Source: Plotosus lineatus
Lineage: Eukaryota > Chordata > Actinopteri > Siluriformes > Plotosidae
NCBI GenBank assembly: GCA_024760905.1
Contig: CM045734.1
Coordinates: 40,904,564 to 40,968,563, forward strand
Direction of reading: 5' to 3'
Length of the DNA: 64,000 nt
The notes beneath the pieces are model-generated. The model saw nothing but the letters and a program-made list of their open reading frames with translations, was not told the DNA's origin and did not search any database. Shown one piece after another: positions 36,196-64,000 of the stretch; position 1 is the first letter of the stretch; each line of letters opens with the position of its first letter. The position numbers and the translations under genes are program-made.

Positions 36196-36769
36196 TGGGC
36201 TTGCCCATCTCTTTTCTAACTATGGCGCCATGTGGACTTTTGTTCAGGGCAGTGCTTATCAAATAGTGGGGCGTGCCCCCTTGGGGGGCGCGGTATGATG
36301 CCGGGGAGGGGTCGGGGAGGCGGTGTGTTGCCGAGGGAGAGCATATGACCCTGGGGAACATGCATTTCTGGAATAGTGTACGAGAATTAAGTGTAATTGC
36401 ACCTCCACTACAGTAGTTGGCAGTGGCGCTCTCATTGTCGCGCTATGGTGTAGCGGTTTTTCACACAAGCAAACAATATGAAGTGAAGTCAGTCAACAAC
36501 CCCTCAAGAAACAACACGGAAAATTTTCTAACAGGGAGACAGATGGAGACATTAAGACATAAATAAGTTGAATGAGTTTAAATAAGGATGTATTTTTAAA
36601 AAATGTCAGGCATACTGGTACACTATAAGTCTTTTTCTGTTACACATTTAAAAATGTTAAGTTTTTCTTTATTCGAAGTTGAACTATATTTCTTTCTTTT
36701 TTGTTTTTAATGTTAAATACAACGTTATTATGCAGAGATGTCCTAATCATTTTATAGACAAATAGCGTA
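36196..36769. other. Sequence inserted in the type E repeat, no gene seen
   Basis: GC-rich start (GGGGCGTGCCCCCTTGGGGG, about 36270) resembling a DNA-element end, then AT-rich sequence. The partner end may be at about 37222 (GAGGGGGCGCCACAG). No coding content. Confidence 0.35.
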
Positions 36770-37152
36770 GGCCTCCATCAGTCCCGAAGGACAGTATCCC
36801 GACTGGTGATACTTCCCAGTGCGCAGAGTCCGGGTAGGGAGTAATGAGGGACAGGCTGTTACCCAAGCAGCAAGTCCCCCCCCTGTCTCGGCGCCACCGG
36901 AAGGATCCAATGGAAGGGCAAGTGCCGATACGACTGGGTTCCAGTGCCGCTGCAGGAGAGAAACTACGGTCAATTTAGAACGGCCAATTAACCTACAGTG
37001 CACGTCTTTGGATTGCGGGGCACCCGGAGGAAACCCGCACAAGCATGGGGAGAACATGCAAACTCCACACAGAAACGCCCAGGCCGGGAATCGAACCCGG
37101 GCCTTTTTGCTGTGAGGCGGACGTGCTAACCACTACGCCACCGTGCCGCCTA
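36770..37152 (-). mobile_element. tRNA-derived SINE, type D, with intact pol III boxes
   Basis: Minus-strand head: box A TGGCGTAGTGGTTAGCACG and box B CCCGGGTTCGATTCCC (complement at about 37085-37100), then body (GTGTGGAGTTTGCATGTTCT). The usual tail is replaced after about 36960 by GC-rich sequence. Confidence 0.82.
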
Positions 37153-37329
37153 TAGACAAATAATACTACAGTAATTATAGTAGCTCGCATGGTGGGGTGG
37201 CATGAAATGTTTTTTTCCTCCTAGAGGGGGCGCCACAGAAAATAATTGAGAAGCACTGATTTAGGGGCAACATGATTTGCTGTGGCGACTCCCGAGTAAA
37301 AGGGGAAAAGCTGAAAGGAAGACAGACAG

Positions 37330-37505
37330 ACTCAGAGGGAAAGCATTATCTACGGAGTCACAAGGAATGAGCTCACAGACTCCAATGATTGGCTCGTGAT
37401 TGCTGTGAGTGAACCGTATGCCTTTACTCCCTCCCGTGAGAGCTCGGCCAGTTAAGCTGCCATGGACTTCCAGCCATGGATGGGATGAGTTAAATTTTTC
37501 TAAAC
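37330..37505 (-). repeat. SINE-like repeat type E, second half
   Basis: GAATGAGCTCACAGACTCCA and the following bases match 22075-22180. Continues the copy interrupted at 36195. Confidence 0.55.
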
Positions 37506-37590
37506 TGCCTCTCATCTCCGTGAACCCAGGGCAAGGGCACTGTACATCCTGGACAGCTCGTCAGGCCGCTACAAGGCTTCCTACCACTAT
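37505..37590 (-). repeat. SINE tail fragment
   Basis: GGGCAAGGGCACTGTACATCC and GGACAGCTCGTCAGGC match the type B/D tail. Confidence 0.5.
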
Positions 37591-37844
37591 AGTATTTAAA
37601 AAAATAAAAATGTCAACAAACCATGTCAGGTTGCATCGTTATCGACTTCAAATGAGAAATCCTTTCCAGTAGAAAACTAGAGACCCTCGATGGTGTAATC
37701 GGACTAGCTGCTACCTAGCCATTGATTATAAACAACTGGTGTCCATTTTGCTTTTGACCTTAAACTTGGCCTACAATGACCTTTTCAAAAACATTTTTCA
37801 GACTTTGCTCCTTCGTTACGACTCTGAAAATTTGAGGGTGATAT

Positions 37845-38200
37845 CTCCTGTGCATGAGATGAGATTTCCTATCGGCTTTTTTCCTTTATCAGCAGTCGTT
37901 ACAGCGAATGATTCGCATGTTTGATTTGGCATAGGTTTTTATGTCGGATGCCCTTCCTGACACAACCATTTAGTAAGGGACAGAAACATGGTGACCGCTT
38001 TGCTGCCTACTCTTTATGAAAGTCAGCAATGGTTCTTTTACATGCCTCTCACCACAGACAGTGAGAGACATGGCCCGCCTTTGATAACCCAGTTAGCTGC
38101 ACTTGGGGGACAGTGACAACCTTGTGGAGAGTGGGACTCGAACCCCCAACCTTAGGATCAGCAATCCAGTGCCCTATACCACTAGACCACCACTGCCCCA
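37845..38200 (-). mobile_element. tRNA-derived SINE, type A, complete
   Basis: Minus strand: tRNA-like head (GGTCTAGTGGTATAGGGCAC; box B GGGGGTTCGAGTCCC), body (GGGTTATCAAAGGCGGGCCA), the LINE 5'-UTR-like segment (CAGGAAGGGCATCCGACATA) and the LINE 3'-terminus-like tail. One of two complete type A copies here. Confidence 0.85.
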
Positions 38201-38496
38201 TAACCACCCAAAGGGGGGAGGGGGCAGGAGTGACAATACCAGGTATGCAATTGTAGCTTGGTAACAGGTCTTGCTGAACTCTTTTCTGATTTCTGTATTT
38301 TGGTATACTGTACTAAGTTACTGTCAAATTTGTTTGACAGACACACAAAATGGGTGTCTGTCCAATACTTGGAACTTTTTAAATTCATATTTCTCAAGTC
38401 ATTTTATGGGGTAATACACATCAGGGATTAGATTATAAATACTTCACCTGTCAGTTGTTATAGTCATTGACATGGGCATTGATTATCTCCTTACAG

Positions 38497-38575
38497 AGGA
38501 ACCTGCCAAAGAGTGGGATGTATTGGACAAAGTGCTAAGTCAGTTCTTGAAGTGAATGTGCTGGAAGCAGGAAAG
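38497..38575 (+). other. inpp5e: Probable INPP5E 5' UTR exon
   Basis: 79 bp bounded by a strong acceptor (TCTCCTTACAG) and donor (GGAAAG|GTGAGC), between the promoter patch and the first coding exon. Carries no start for the main frame. Splice-site inference only. Confidence 0.45.
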
Positions 38576-38834
38576 GTGAGCAAACAGAAGGATCAAGTTA
38601 CTTTGACATGCAGTTTTCTGACTAAATAGACTACCTTTATTAATCTGCAAAATGGTAGGTCTTGTGGGGTGTTCCTGGTATGCAGTGAGAAGTACCTATC
38701 AGGCAAGGTCCAAGGAAGGTAGCAAATGAATGGGCAAGAGTGTCATGGGTGCCTAAGGCTCACTGATGCATCTGGTCTGATCTCACAATAGAGCTGCAAA
38801 CCACTTGAGTGGGCTTTGGTAGAAATAATTTTAT

Positions 38835-39075
38835 TATTGTGGATGCTTATATAGCGCAATTTCATACACGTGTATGCTCAATGCACATGAGACCCCAGTG
38901 CTCCCTGCGCTCCGGGCATCCGTTGCCACTGCATGGCACCAGTTGATGCTGAGCGCCAAGCAGGAAGCAACAACTCCCAAATTTTAACATCTCATGGTAT
39001 GACGCAGCCGGATTCGAACTCCGACCTTCCGGAGGATAAAGTGGACGCTCTCCCAACTGAGCTAAATCCCGGTCA
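38835..39075 (-). mobile_element. tRNA-derived SINE (type F) with perfect A and B boxes
   Basis: Minus-strand head: box A TAGCTCAGTTGG (complement 39053-39064) and box B GGAGTTCGAATCC (complement 39010-39022). The tail ends TTATATAGCGCAA-like near 38855. The head is tRNA-like, but the 3' body shows it is a SINE, not a tRNA gene. Confidence 0.75.
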
Positions 39076-39294
39076 AGTATTGTCAAAAACAGTGCATTGC
39101 AAGGTCATTGATCAGTCAGGTAGTCTTAATAATATGGCTGATTGGTGTACTCACATGATGTATTTGCTTATTAGTTTGATAAATTAAATGACGCTATCTA
39201 GTTTCATTAGATGCCAAAATATATTTTTTCTGCTAAGCTAACTGTTAATTATCCACGTTATACATGCGCAATTGCCTCAATTATCGGGCTTTCA

Positions 39295-40312
39295 CATGTG
39301 CTTTGTGGATTTGGAGAAGGCTTTCGACTGTGTCCCTCGAACGATCTTGTGGGACGTGCTCCGAGAGTACGGCGTTCCGGATCCGTTGCTACGAGCTTTA
39401 GATAATTTTTATGGACAGAATTTCTAGGCGCAGTCGAGGTGATGAGGGGTTCAGGTTTGGTGGCAATCGGATATCGTCTCTGCTTTTTGCGGATGACGTT
39501 GTCCTTTTGGCTTCATCAAGTCGGGCCCTCCAGCTCTCATTGGAGCGATTCACAGCTGAGTGCGAAGCAGCGGGGATGAAGATCAGTACCTCCAAGTCCG
39601 AGGCCATGGTTCTCAGTCGGACAATGGTGGAATGCACCCTCCGGGTCGGGAATGAGGTCCTGCCCCAAGTGGAGGAGTTTAAGTATCTTGGGGTCTTGTT
39701 TACAAGTGAGGGAAGGATGGAGCGAGAGATCGACAGACGGATTGCTGCAGCCTCTGCTGTTAAGCGGTGCCTGTATCGGTCTGTCGTGGTGAAGAAGGAG
39801 CTGAGCCGCAAGGCGAAGCTCTCAATTTACCAGTCGATCTACGTTCCAACCCTCACCTATGGTCACGAGCTTTGGGTAATGACCGAAAGAACAAGATCAC
39901 GGATACAAGTGGCTGAAATGAGCTTCCTTCGCCGGGTGGCGGGGTTCTCCCTTAGAGATAAGGTGAGAAGCTCCGCCATCCGGGGAGAGCTCGGAGTAGA
40001 TCCGCTGCTCCTCCGCATTGAGAGGGGCCAGTTGAGGTGGCTCGGGCATCTGGTCAGAATGCCCCCTGGACGCCTCCCTGGTGTGGTGTTTCGGGCATGT
40101 CCAACCGGGAAGAGACCCCGGGGTCGACCTAGAACACGCTGGAGGGACTATGTCTCTCGGCTTGTCTGGGACCGCCTCGGTGTCCCCCCGGGAGAGTTGG
40201 AGGAAGTGGCTCGGGAGAGGGACGTCTGGACCTCTTTGCTGAGGTTGCTGCCCCCGCGACCTGACCCTGGACTAAGCGGAAGATGATGATGATGATGATG
40301 ATGATGATCATG
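39295..40312 (+). mobile_element. Rex3 retrotransposon with 12-bp target duplication and internal deletion
   Basis: Flanked by ATCGGGCTTTCA at 39283-39294 and 40313-40324. Encodes RT from FVDLEKAFD-like residues. After about 39400 roughly 150 bp present in the copy at 49211-50865 is missing. The frame 39411-40286 (291 codons) is then open through LLFADDVVLL to the C-terminus. It ends in (GATGAT)n as Rex3 does. Confidence 0.93.
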
Positions 40313-40460
40313 ATCGGGCTTTCAATACATTTTGTATTACAGAATATTATACTTGTAGCTTGTTAAATATGCTGTGATTCCAGTCAATATTTTTTTATTT
40401 ACTGTTTTTCCAGAAGATAATGGCACTTGTTTGTGGGTGAAAACAAGTTGGGTGAGTAGG

Positions 40461-53842
<13,382 letters not shown>

Positions 53843-54541
53843 TCCAGGGTTAGCAGGTGTATATTCCATATTCTGGGCTCCCATCTCAGGAAGCTGGACT
53901 TTCAGGACTAAAGCAAAGTTCAGAGCTGTGGAAGAAAGAGCATCCGAGTCCTCATCCAGGAACATTACAGACCACTCGCAGGAGCTTGAAAGGAGGCTGT
54001 GCCTTATTATTTCAAGGTTTTTTGTTAAGGCTGGAGCTGTTTATGAGAACACTATACATTCAGTTTAAAGTAATGAACATGTATTTCTGAAAATAACATT
54101 GAGGTGATCTGTTTATATATTGTGCACTACAGTGTACTGACATCTTTGTGCTTTTTATAATTAACATGGAAGCTTATATTTAAGATCATGAATGATTTTT
54201 CATACAACTCACATTTTTCAAAAATAATGTCATGTTTAATGGCCTGAAACAGATAAATCAGCAACTGAATGCATGAAAACACATTTGTTACCAGTATTAC
54301 TTGATGCTTGTTTCTAAAAAAAAAAAAAAAAAAAAAAAAAACTATGAAATATATATAAATTTAAATTGTACCAAAACTCCATTTTGCTCTGAGGAGCAAA
54401 GGAAAGGAGACCGGTCCAGGAGTTTCTTCAGCCACAAATTCTCATCTTTCATCGGTGTTGAGAAAAATCAACCTCAGACGGAACACAAAGCCTCAGCTAT
54501 GACTTTCATCCATTGCCTTAAATTCTTTCATAAAAAATAAA
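53843..54541 (+). other. inpp5e: INPP5E 3' UTR
   Basis: Follows the stop. Includes a 24-A run at about 54318-54342. No other gene seen. Confidence 0.55.
54536..54541 (+). terminator. inpp5e: Polyadenylation signal AATAAA for INPP5E
   Basis: Hexamer 694 nt after the stop. A second one occurs at about 54632. Usage is not proven. Confidence 0.5.
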
Positions 54542-54839
54542 TTCAGCCGCTTTTTACTTGATGTCATCTGGCCATGCATTCAAGTTGAAGGATTTCTCCT
54601 GACCAAGTGTATTCCTCTTGAATTGTCCTCAAATAAATATGTAACCTGATACCATAATTTAACATTACACTCATAAATATTCATGGAAAGTGCCCGAGAT
54701 GTTGTTTTTCTGCTTTTGCTTTCCTTGAACGTTGTTTCAACCTGAATAACAGCATGTTTATAATGTTTACAGTGTTATTTAAGTAACAAGAATTTGACTG
54801 AATCTACTCATTTGTAGTCCCCTTTATTGTTTCACATGC

Positions 54840-55130
54840 GCACACACACACACACATGTAGATAGCTATCGATGTGTGTTCATATATATGCAGAAATATT
54901 AAAATATACGAATATGCAAAGATATGCAACTATATACAAACATGTATGCACATACATGAAGAAATATGTAATTATATACAAACATTCAAATATATGCAGT
55001 TTGTATATGCAAATACATGCAGAAATATTAAAATTTATACGAATATGCAAAAATACATATTTACATGTGTATGTACACGGTTTGTATATGGGCGTGTGTG
55101 CACATAGATACATACACACACTGAATATTT
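54840..55130. repeat. Diverged tandem duplication rich in ATATGCA
   Basis: The block ATGCAGAAATATTAAAAT at about 54889 recurs at about 55017, giving a period near 128 bp, with shorter ATGCAAA units inside and a (CA)n at 54840-54856. Confidence 0.65.
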
Positions 55131-55643
55131 TGTAATAAAGTGACCAATTACTAAAGCCAAATCTGAAATAAAAGGCAGGAAATAATTAAAATCTTGTCGG
55201 TGGAAAACTAACAAATCTATAAACACTTGTTTACTAGTTAATTTCAAGCAAGTTCTTTCTATTCTACAAGCACTTGTCAATTGAAAAGTTTGAGATATGC
55301 ATTTTTATAATTCATAATTATGATGCAAGAAGATGCGCATATCTGCATTATCCGCTGATAAGTGTCTCTTGTTCAAAATATTCCGTGCTGTTGAGAACGC
55401 GCGCTCTGACGGCACACTAGAAGCAGGGACGTGCCATTTACCATACAGAGGCGGGACGTACCATGTACTCGGGTGGCATTAAAAATGCCATTTACTGCAG
55501 ACGCTTTCATGAACACAGGAAGCTATAACGTTAGAAGTATCGATATCCCTTTTATAGGTATCAATTATCGATCAACAATTATATCGGCGACATTCCAATA
55601 GTTAATGACATCCCTATCGTCATGACATGTGCAGCTGATTCTG
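55131..55643. other. Intergenic sequence between INPP5E and PMPCA
   Basis: AT-rich with a small CpG patch near 55395. No gene or element recognised. Confidence 0.45.
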
Positions 55644-55652
55644 TGTAACTGA

Positions 55653-55995
55653 ATCAGTTCAGTTCATTTTCTGTACCGCTTAATCCTAGTTTGGGTCACG
55701 GGGAGGCTGGTGCCCATCCCAGCCAACTTCGGGCGAGGGCAGTGTACACCCTGGACAGCTTGCCAGGCCATCGCAGGGCGGAAACACGCTGACGGCTTTG
55801 CAGCCGACTCTTTATGGTGTGAGGCATGTAAAAGAACCATTGCTGACTTTCGTAGAGTGAGAGACATGGCTGGCCTTTGATAACCCAGTTAGCTGCGGGG
55901 GGGGGGCAGTGACAACCTTGTGGAGAGTGGGACTCGAACCCCCAACCTTTGGATCAGCAATCCAGCGCCCTATACCACTAGACCACCACTGCCCC
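55653..55995 (-). mobile_element. SINE, type B, complete, 9-bp target duplication
   Basis: Flanked by TGTAACTGA at 55644-55652 and 55996-56004. Minus strand: tRNA-like head (GGTCTAGTGGTATAGGGCGC; GGGGGTTCGAGTCCC), body, then the tail ending GCGGTACAGAAAATGAAC. The best copy of the alternative-tail form. Confidence 0.9.
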
Positions 55996-56004
55996 TGTAA
56001 CTGA

Positions 56005-56625
56005 TCACTAATTGAAAAGAGTGTGTTAAAAATAATAGCAGTGTGGAGTTCAGTGAGGTCATTATTTGAAAATCAGATGCCAATCACACACAGACACACC
56101 AACTATATCAGATTAATTATAATTTCTGTACAAATTTATGAAACAAATGAACAGCAAAATGTTTGATTTAAACCACATTTATGAACAAAAACATGGAGAA
56201 ATAGATGAAATTTCACATTACAACGTCATTGAAAATCTTAGTATTGGTAAACTGTGTGAGAATTCGGATTTTATAAAAGGCGGTCACATTTACATGGAAC
56301 AAATTAAGACATGAAAACAAAGCAAGTTTTATGCCTATGAATATACATCTCGCAAGAAATAACGAGAGATGCAGAGCCAAACATTACCGCACAGAAAGGC
56401 TTTTAAACGACTGGTCGTACCTTTGCTCAGGATTTCAAAGCCAGTAATGAGTTTCCGAGCAGCAGTTGTAGGTTGTAACGTAGCAGCTGGTCCAGCTGCG
56501 TTTTGTTTCTTTCCTCAGCAATATCATGAATCCGGACATTTTGAATCCTGTGAAAACTGTGGCAATGTTTTTGTTTTATTCACGCTCTCATTTTCCACAT
56601 TACTTAATTCTACTCTTCGAATCGT
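56005..56625. other. Intergenic, no element recognised
   Basis: AT-rich. The short frames here have no recognisable domains. Confidence 0.45.
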
Positions 56626-56925
56626 GGGAAGGCGTCAGTCTGTCTCAGCCGATACTGGGTGAAGGCAGCGTACACCCTGAACAGCACGCCAGATCAACCA
56701 AGGGCACACAAACAACTATTTACACTCACAACTGGGGGCAATTTGAAACTGCCTGCAAGCCTAATGTGGATGTGTTTGGTCCGTGGGAGGAAACCAGATT
56801 ACCTGAAGAAAACCCACGCAATCACAGAGAGAACATGCAAACTGCAGAGAAACGCCTGAGCATGGGACTTGAACTCAGGACCTTCCCGCTGTAAGGCAGA
56901 CATGCTAACCACTACACTGGATCCT
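56626..56925 (-). mobile_element. SINE, type D, degenerate
   Basis: Tail (GCAGCGTACACCCTGAACAG), body (GGTCCGTGGGAGGAAACCAG) and head (ATGCTAACCACTACACTGGA) in minus orientation. Confidence 0.7.
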
Positions 56926-57346
56926 TCTTTTAAATCATTCACCATCATTCTATATACTAACACAAATATACATTAACGGCTATATTGCTAACGTATATTT
57001 TTATATAGATTTTGAAACGAAACCAGTGCCCCATATTAACAAATACTCCGACTTAACCTGAATATGAATTCGTTCCAAATATACACTGCATAATTTTTGA
57101 GACGTTAAATGATCAATATCTCCGAGAATAATATTTTAATATAAATTGAATCATTTAATTGGATTGGACTCATCATTAATACTTAGTACAAGTACAAATT
57201 ATTTCCAATGAGTTTTTTTTTAGCTCATCAGAAGGCCAAGAATTAAACCGAGTCCTTGAATTTATTTCTTTTTTTGGTAACAGGGCTCTTCATCTTTTTG
57301 ACTGCCGAATCCCAATCAGTTAGACATTAATTTAAAATAGTCCATC

Positions 57347-57352
57347 TTTATT
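57347..57352 (-). terminator. pmpca: Polyadenylation signal for PMPCA
   Basis: AATAAA on the minus strand, 176 nt after the PMPCA stop codon. No other candidate is closer. Confidence 0.6.
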
Positions 57353-57527
57353 TTCTCTGAACATAATACTGAAAATAGAACGTCTAACAAGTGCATTAAA
57401 ATTTAATTTACATTAAATGCCTTGACTGCCACTGAGACTTTTAGCGCTTTATCCTAGCTCAATAAAAGAGCTCCATGAAGTTACACTGTAGGGTCAATCA
57501 CAAGGGTAATTGCTGTATCATGATATT

Positions 57528-61543
<4,016 letters not shown>

Positions 61544-61770
61544 CTGTACACACACACAAAATAATAAGCAAACAACCTCTGGCAACAAAGCATGGAGTCC
61601 CTACACCCAAAGGTATTTTCAATAATAGCATTTATATATTTAAGGGTAAAAAAAAGGTATTCTAAAATAAATATTAACATGTCAATAAAAATAAACCACA
61701 AGGGTCCAGACACTCCCACTGACAGTGCATTTCATAATATGTATTTGTCAGTCAGTCAAAGCCAATTACA

Positions 61771-62105
61771 TGGGGCAGTGGTGGTCTAGTGGATAGGGCG
61801 CAGGATCGCTGATCCTAAGATTGGGGGTTCAAGTCCCCACAAGGTTGTCGCTGCCCCCCCCCCAGTGCAGCTAACTGGGTTATCGGGCCATGTCTCTCAC
61901 GGTCTATGGTGAGAGGCGTGTAAAAAGAACCATTGCTGACTTTCGTAAAGAGTAGCTGCAAAGCCGTCAGCATGTTTCTATCCCTTGCTAAAGGGTTGTG
62001 ACAGGAAGGGCATCCGACGTAAAAACCTATGCCAAATCAAACGTGCGAATCAGATGATTCGCTGTGGTGACTCCTGAGAAAGGGAAAAAGCCAAAAGAGA
62101 AGTCG
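61771..62105 (+). mobile_element. tRNA-derived SINE, type A, complete
   Basis: Head (GTGGTCTAGTGGATAGGGCG; box B GGGGGTTCAAGTCCC), body (CTAACTGGGTTATCGGGCCA), LINE 5'-UTR-like segment (GACAGGAAGGGCATCCGACG) and LINE-3'-like tail (GATTCGCTGTGGTGACTCCT), ending (GTC)n. In PMPCA, antisense. Confidence 0.88.
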
Positions 62106-62497
62106 TCGTCGTCAACTCCAAGATACAAGAAGTGACCTAGTGACCTTAAAACAAGGTCAAGGTGACCCATATCTGATCTCACCCTAAAAGGTCCTGTTAA
62201 TACCTGTACACCAAAGTTGGTGATTCTATGTCTTTTTTTCAAAATTATCACACTAACAGGTCATACAGATGGACTTTACTCATTTCTATAGCTCCTGTTC
62301 TGTTCACCATCTACAGTGGAGAGGTCTAAAAATGACACACGAGTGTAGTTAAAAGAGAGAGCACTTAGAGGCTTTAACAAGCATGGACTTGGTGTATTCC
62401 CCCCCCCAAAAAAAAGACTAACTAAACAAAAAATGACCAACAAAAGAGCCCTCAATTTGAAAAATTGAAATAAAAATCTTTTCCATTTTTCAAAAGA

Positions 62498-62590
62498 ACA
62501 GTGGTACCGCACCTTACAATAGTCCCAGCAAACGAAAAATCCAGGTTATGAAAAACATTTTCCTAAATTTGTCGTCTCTGTATATATATA
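62498..62590. repeat. MITE family 1 fragment
   Basis: AGTGGTACCGCACCTTACAA start matches the left end of 1639-2387. Ends at a (TA)n. Confidence 0.65.
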
Positions 62591-62821
62591 TATATTTTTC
62601 TTCATTTCTGTTTATTCCAATAAGATCAGTATGTATCTTTTTGACCATTATATAAAGGTTCAAATGCCTTCAAATGATACGGATTGAGAAAAAAAAAAAA
62701 AAAAAGACTCAGGTTCAAACAATCACACCGTTATATATATAGTTTTCTTAATTTCAAAACTCTCTGATCTCTTTATACAAGCAAGCTTCATCAATTCTGC
62801 CCTCAGCATTATCATAATCTA

Positions 62822-62940
62822 CAGTGGGGCCAATAAATATTGGGCATCGTAAAAATGTGCAAGTTCACCCATTTAAAAAGATAAGAGAGGTTTGTAATTT
62901 TCATCATAGATACACATCAAGCTTGAGAGACAGAATGTAA
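62822..62940. repeat. Tc1-like terminal-repeat fragment
   Basis: CAGTGGGGCCAATAAATATT and TGTGCAAGTTCACCCATTTA resemble a common fish Tc1-like terminal repeat. No partner end in the window. Confidence 0.5.
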
Positions 62941-62957
62941 AAAAAAAAAACAGGAAA

Positions 62958-63180
62958 TGCAGCTAACTGGGTTATCAAAGGCAGGCCATGTTTCTCACGG
63001 TCCTATGGTGAGAGGCATGTAAAAGAACCTCGGCACCTGCAAAGCCTTCAGTGTGTTTTTGTCCCTTGCTAAAGGGTTGTGTCAGGAAGGGCATCCGACG
63101 TAAAAAACCTATGCCAAATCAGATGTGCGAATTATTCGCTGTGGCGACCCCTGATAAAGGGAAAAAGCCAAAAGGAAATC
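62958..63180 (+). mobile_element. SINE, type A, 5'-truncated
   Basis: Body from CAGCTAACTGGGTTATCAAA to the LINE-derived tail CTGTGGCGACCCCTGATAAA. Confidence 0.8.
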
Positions 63181-63424
63181 TCTCATGATCCTAGCAGGTC
63201 ATGGCACCGTTCAGTGCCCATCCTGCTAGGCTCATACAAGATGAAAAATGGGGTAATATATTCTGATAGAGGTCTCCCACTATATGCTGAAAGTCATGCC
63301 AAAGTGGACAATTGCAGCTTCTTTGCAGTTAAATTCCAAAACCACATTTTTCTCAACATTTGTTACTGAACAGGTTTGTGAGTGAGACCTTAAATTCATG
63401 CTTTCCAGGTGAGAGTCATGCTTA

Positions 63425-63605
63425 GTTATTTGCATTTACAGCATTTGGCAGAAGCTCCTATCCAAAGCGACTTTTTCTTATACAACTGAGCAAGTGAGCA
63501 TTAAGGTTCTTGCTCAAGGGCCCAACAATGGTGAGAGTGAGGATTGAACCGCTGACCTTCAAATCAACAACCGATTGCCTTATCCAATAAGCCACCACTG
63601 CCCTA
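63425..63605 (-). mobile_element. tRNA-derived SINE (type G)
   Basis: Minus-strand head with box-B-like GCGGTTCAATCCTCAC and TTATTGGATAAGGCAATCGG, body, then the 3' end at ATTTGCATTTACAGCATTTG, a sequence frequent in fish SINEs. Confidence 0.7.
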
Positions 63606-64000
63606 GTTATGAATTACAACTGTGCATTAAACAAGATGCTGGGGGTTTGTCTTGTGCGGTTTTCATGAAACATACGTAGTTTTTGTTTAGGACATATTCT
63701 GTCATTTTTATATCAGTGACAGAAAATTAGATAAATGATGACAGACATTCAAACAGAGTTAGTCTTGATTAATCTGGAAAGAATATAATACATTTACAGT
63801 GATACCTCAGTACTTGAACGCTTTAGAGGTGTAACAAATCGGAATTCGACCAAAAAATCCGGGATTTTTGTCCCAGAAGACGATCAGTAAAAAAAAAAAA
63901 AAAAAGCACGAGAAAAAAAACGAGAAGGGCTAGAAGATTCTGTGAGGCCAGGAACATTCAGCCGGACCCAAAAATGCAGGAGACAGAGTGTGATGAAAAT
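63606..64000. other. PMPCA intron, window edge
   Basis: No exon found. ACAGTGATACCTCAGTACTTG at 63797 looks like the end of a DNA element running to or past the window edge. A-tracts near 63890. Confidence 0.4.

Noticed and set aside
36770..37152. tRNA gene
   Set aside because: A and B boxes are present, but the sequence continues into a SINE body and does not form a complete cloverleaf-length gene.

Overview
The window is vertebrate nuclear DNA from a ray-finned (teleost) fish. It holds intron-split genes with GT-AG junctions, Rex3 retrotransposons, Tc1 transposons, tRNA-derived SINEs and long dinucleotide and trinucleotide arrays. The species cannot be named from the sequence. No bacterial, viral, CRISPR or plasmid features were seen.

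Four conserved genes were recovered by joining exons in phase. (1) COQ2 (minus, 2530-7065) is the 4-hydroxybenzoate polyprenyltransferase of coenzyme Q synthesis. Exons 1-6 are present and the last exon lies beyond base 1. (2) MFSD10 (plus, 16502-31053) is a 12-exon, 449-residue major facilitator transporter, complete, with one GC-AG intron. (3) INPP5E (plus, coding 40461-53842) is a 10-coding-exon, 646-residue inositol polyphosphate 5-phosphatase ending in a CaaX box. It is complete, with probable noncoding 5' exons at 35.0 kb and 38.5 kb. (4) PMPCA (minus, 57528-61543) is the alpha subunit of the mitochondrial processing peptidase. The last six exons (226 residues) are present and the 5' part lies beyond base 64000. 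INPP5E and PMPCA face each other tail to tail, as they do at human 9q34.3. COQ2 and MFSD10 are divergent, separated by 9.4 kb.

Most of the remaining DNA is mobile. An RTE-clade LINE, whose first ORF resembles 'craniofacial development protein 2-like' proteins, occurs at least seven times. One copy is essentially full length (3.1 kb, 15-bp target duplication) in an MFSD10 intron, and two copies have long uninterrupted reverse-transcriptase frames. Rex3 occurs four times, two copies with clean target duplications. A third, older LINE, a Tc1 transposon with long inverted repeats, a second degenerate Tc1-like element and several MITE families are also present. At least four tRNA-headed SINE types occur.

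The most interesting structure is the relation between a SINE family and the RTE LINE. The SINE's 3' part is a piece of the LINE 5' UTR joined to the LINE 3' terminus. One LINE copy carries the SINE's tRNA-like head at its 5' end. The same SINE head and body also occur with a completely different tail. Another point of interest is a MITE in an MFSD10 intron carrying two perfect GTCACGTGAC (CLEAR/E-box) palindromes and a CRE.
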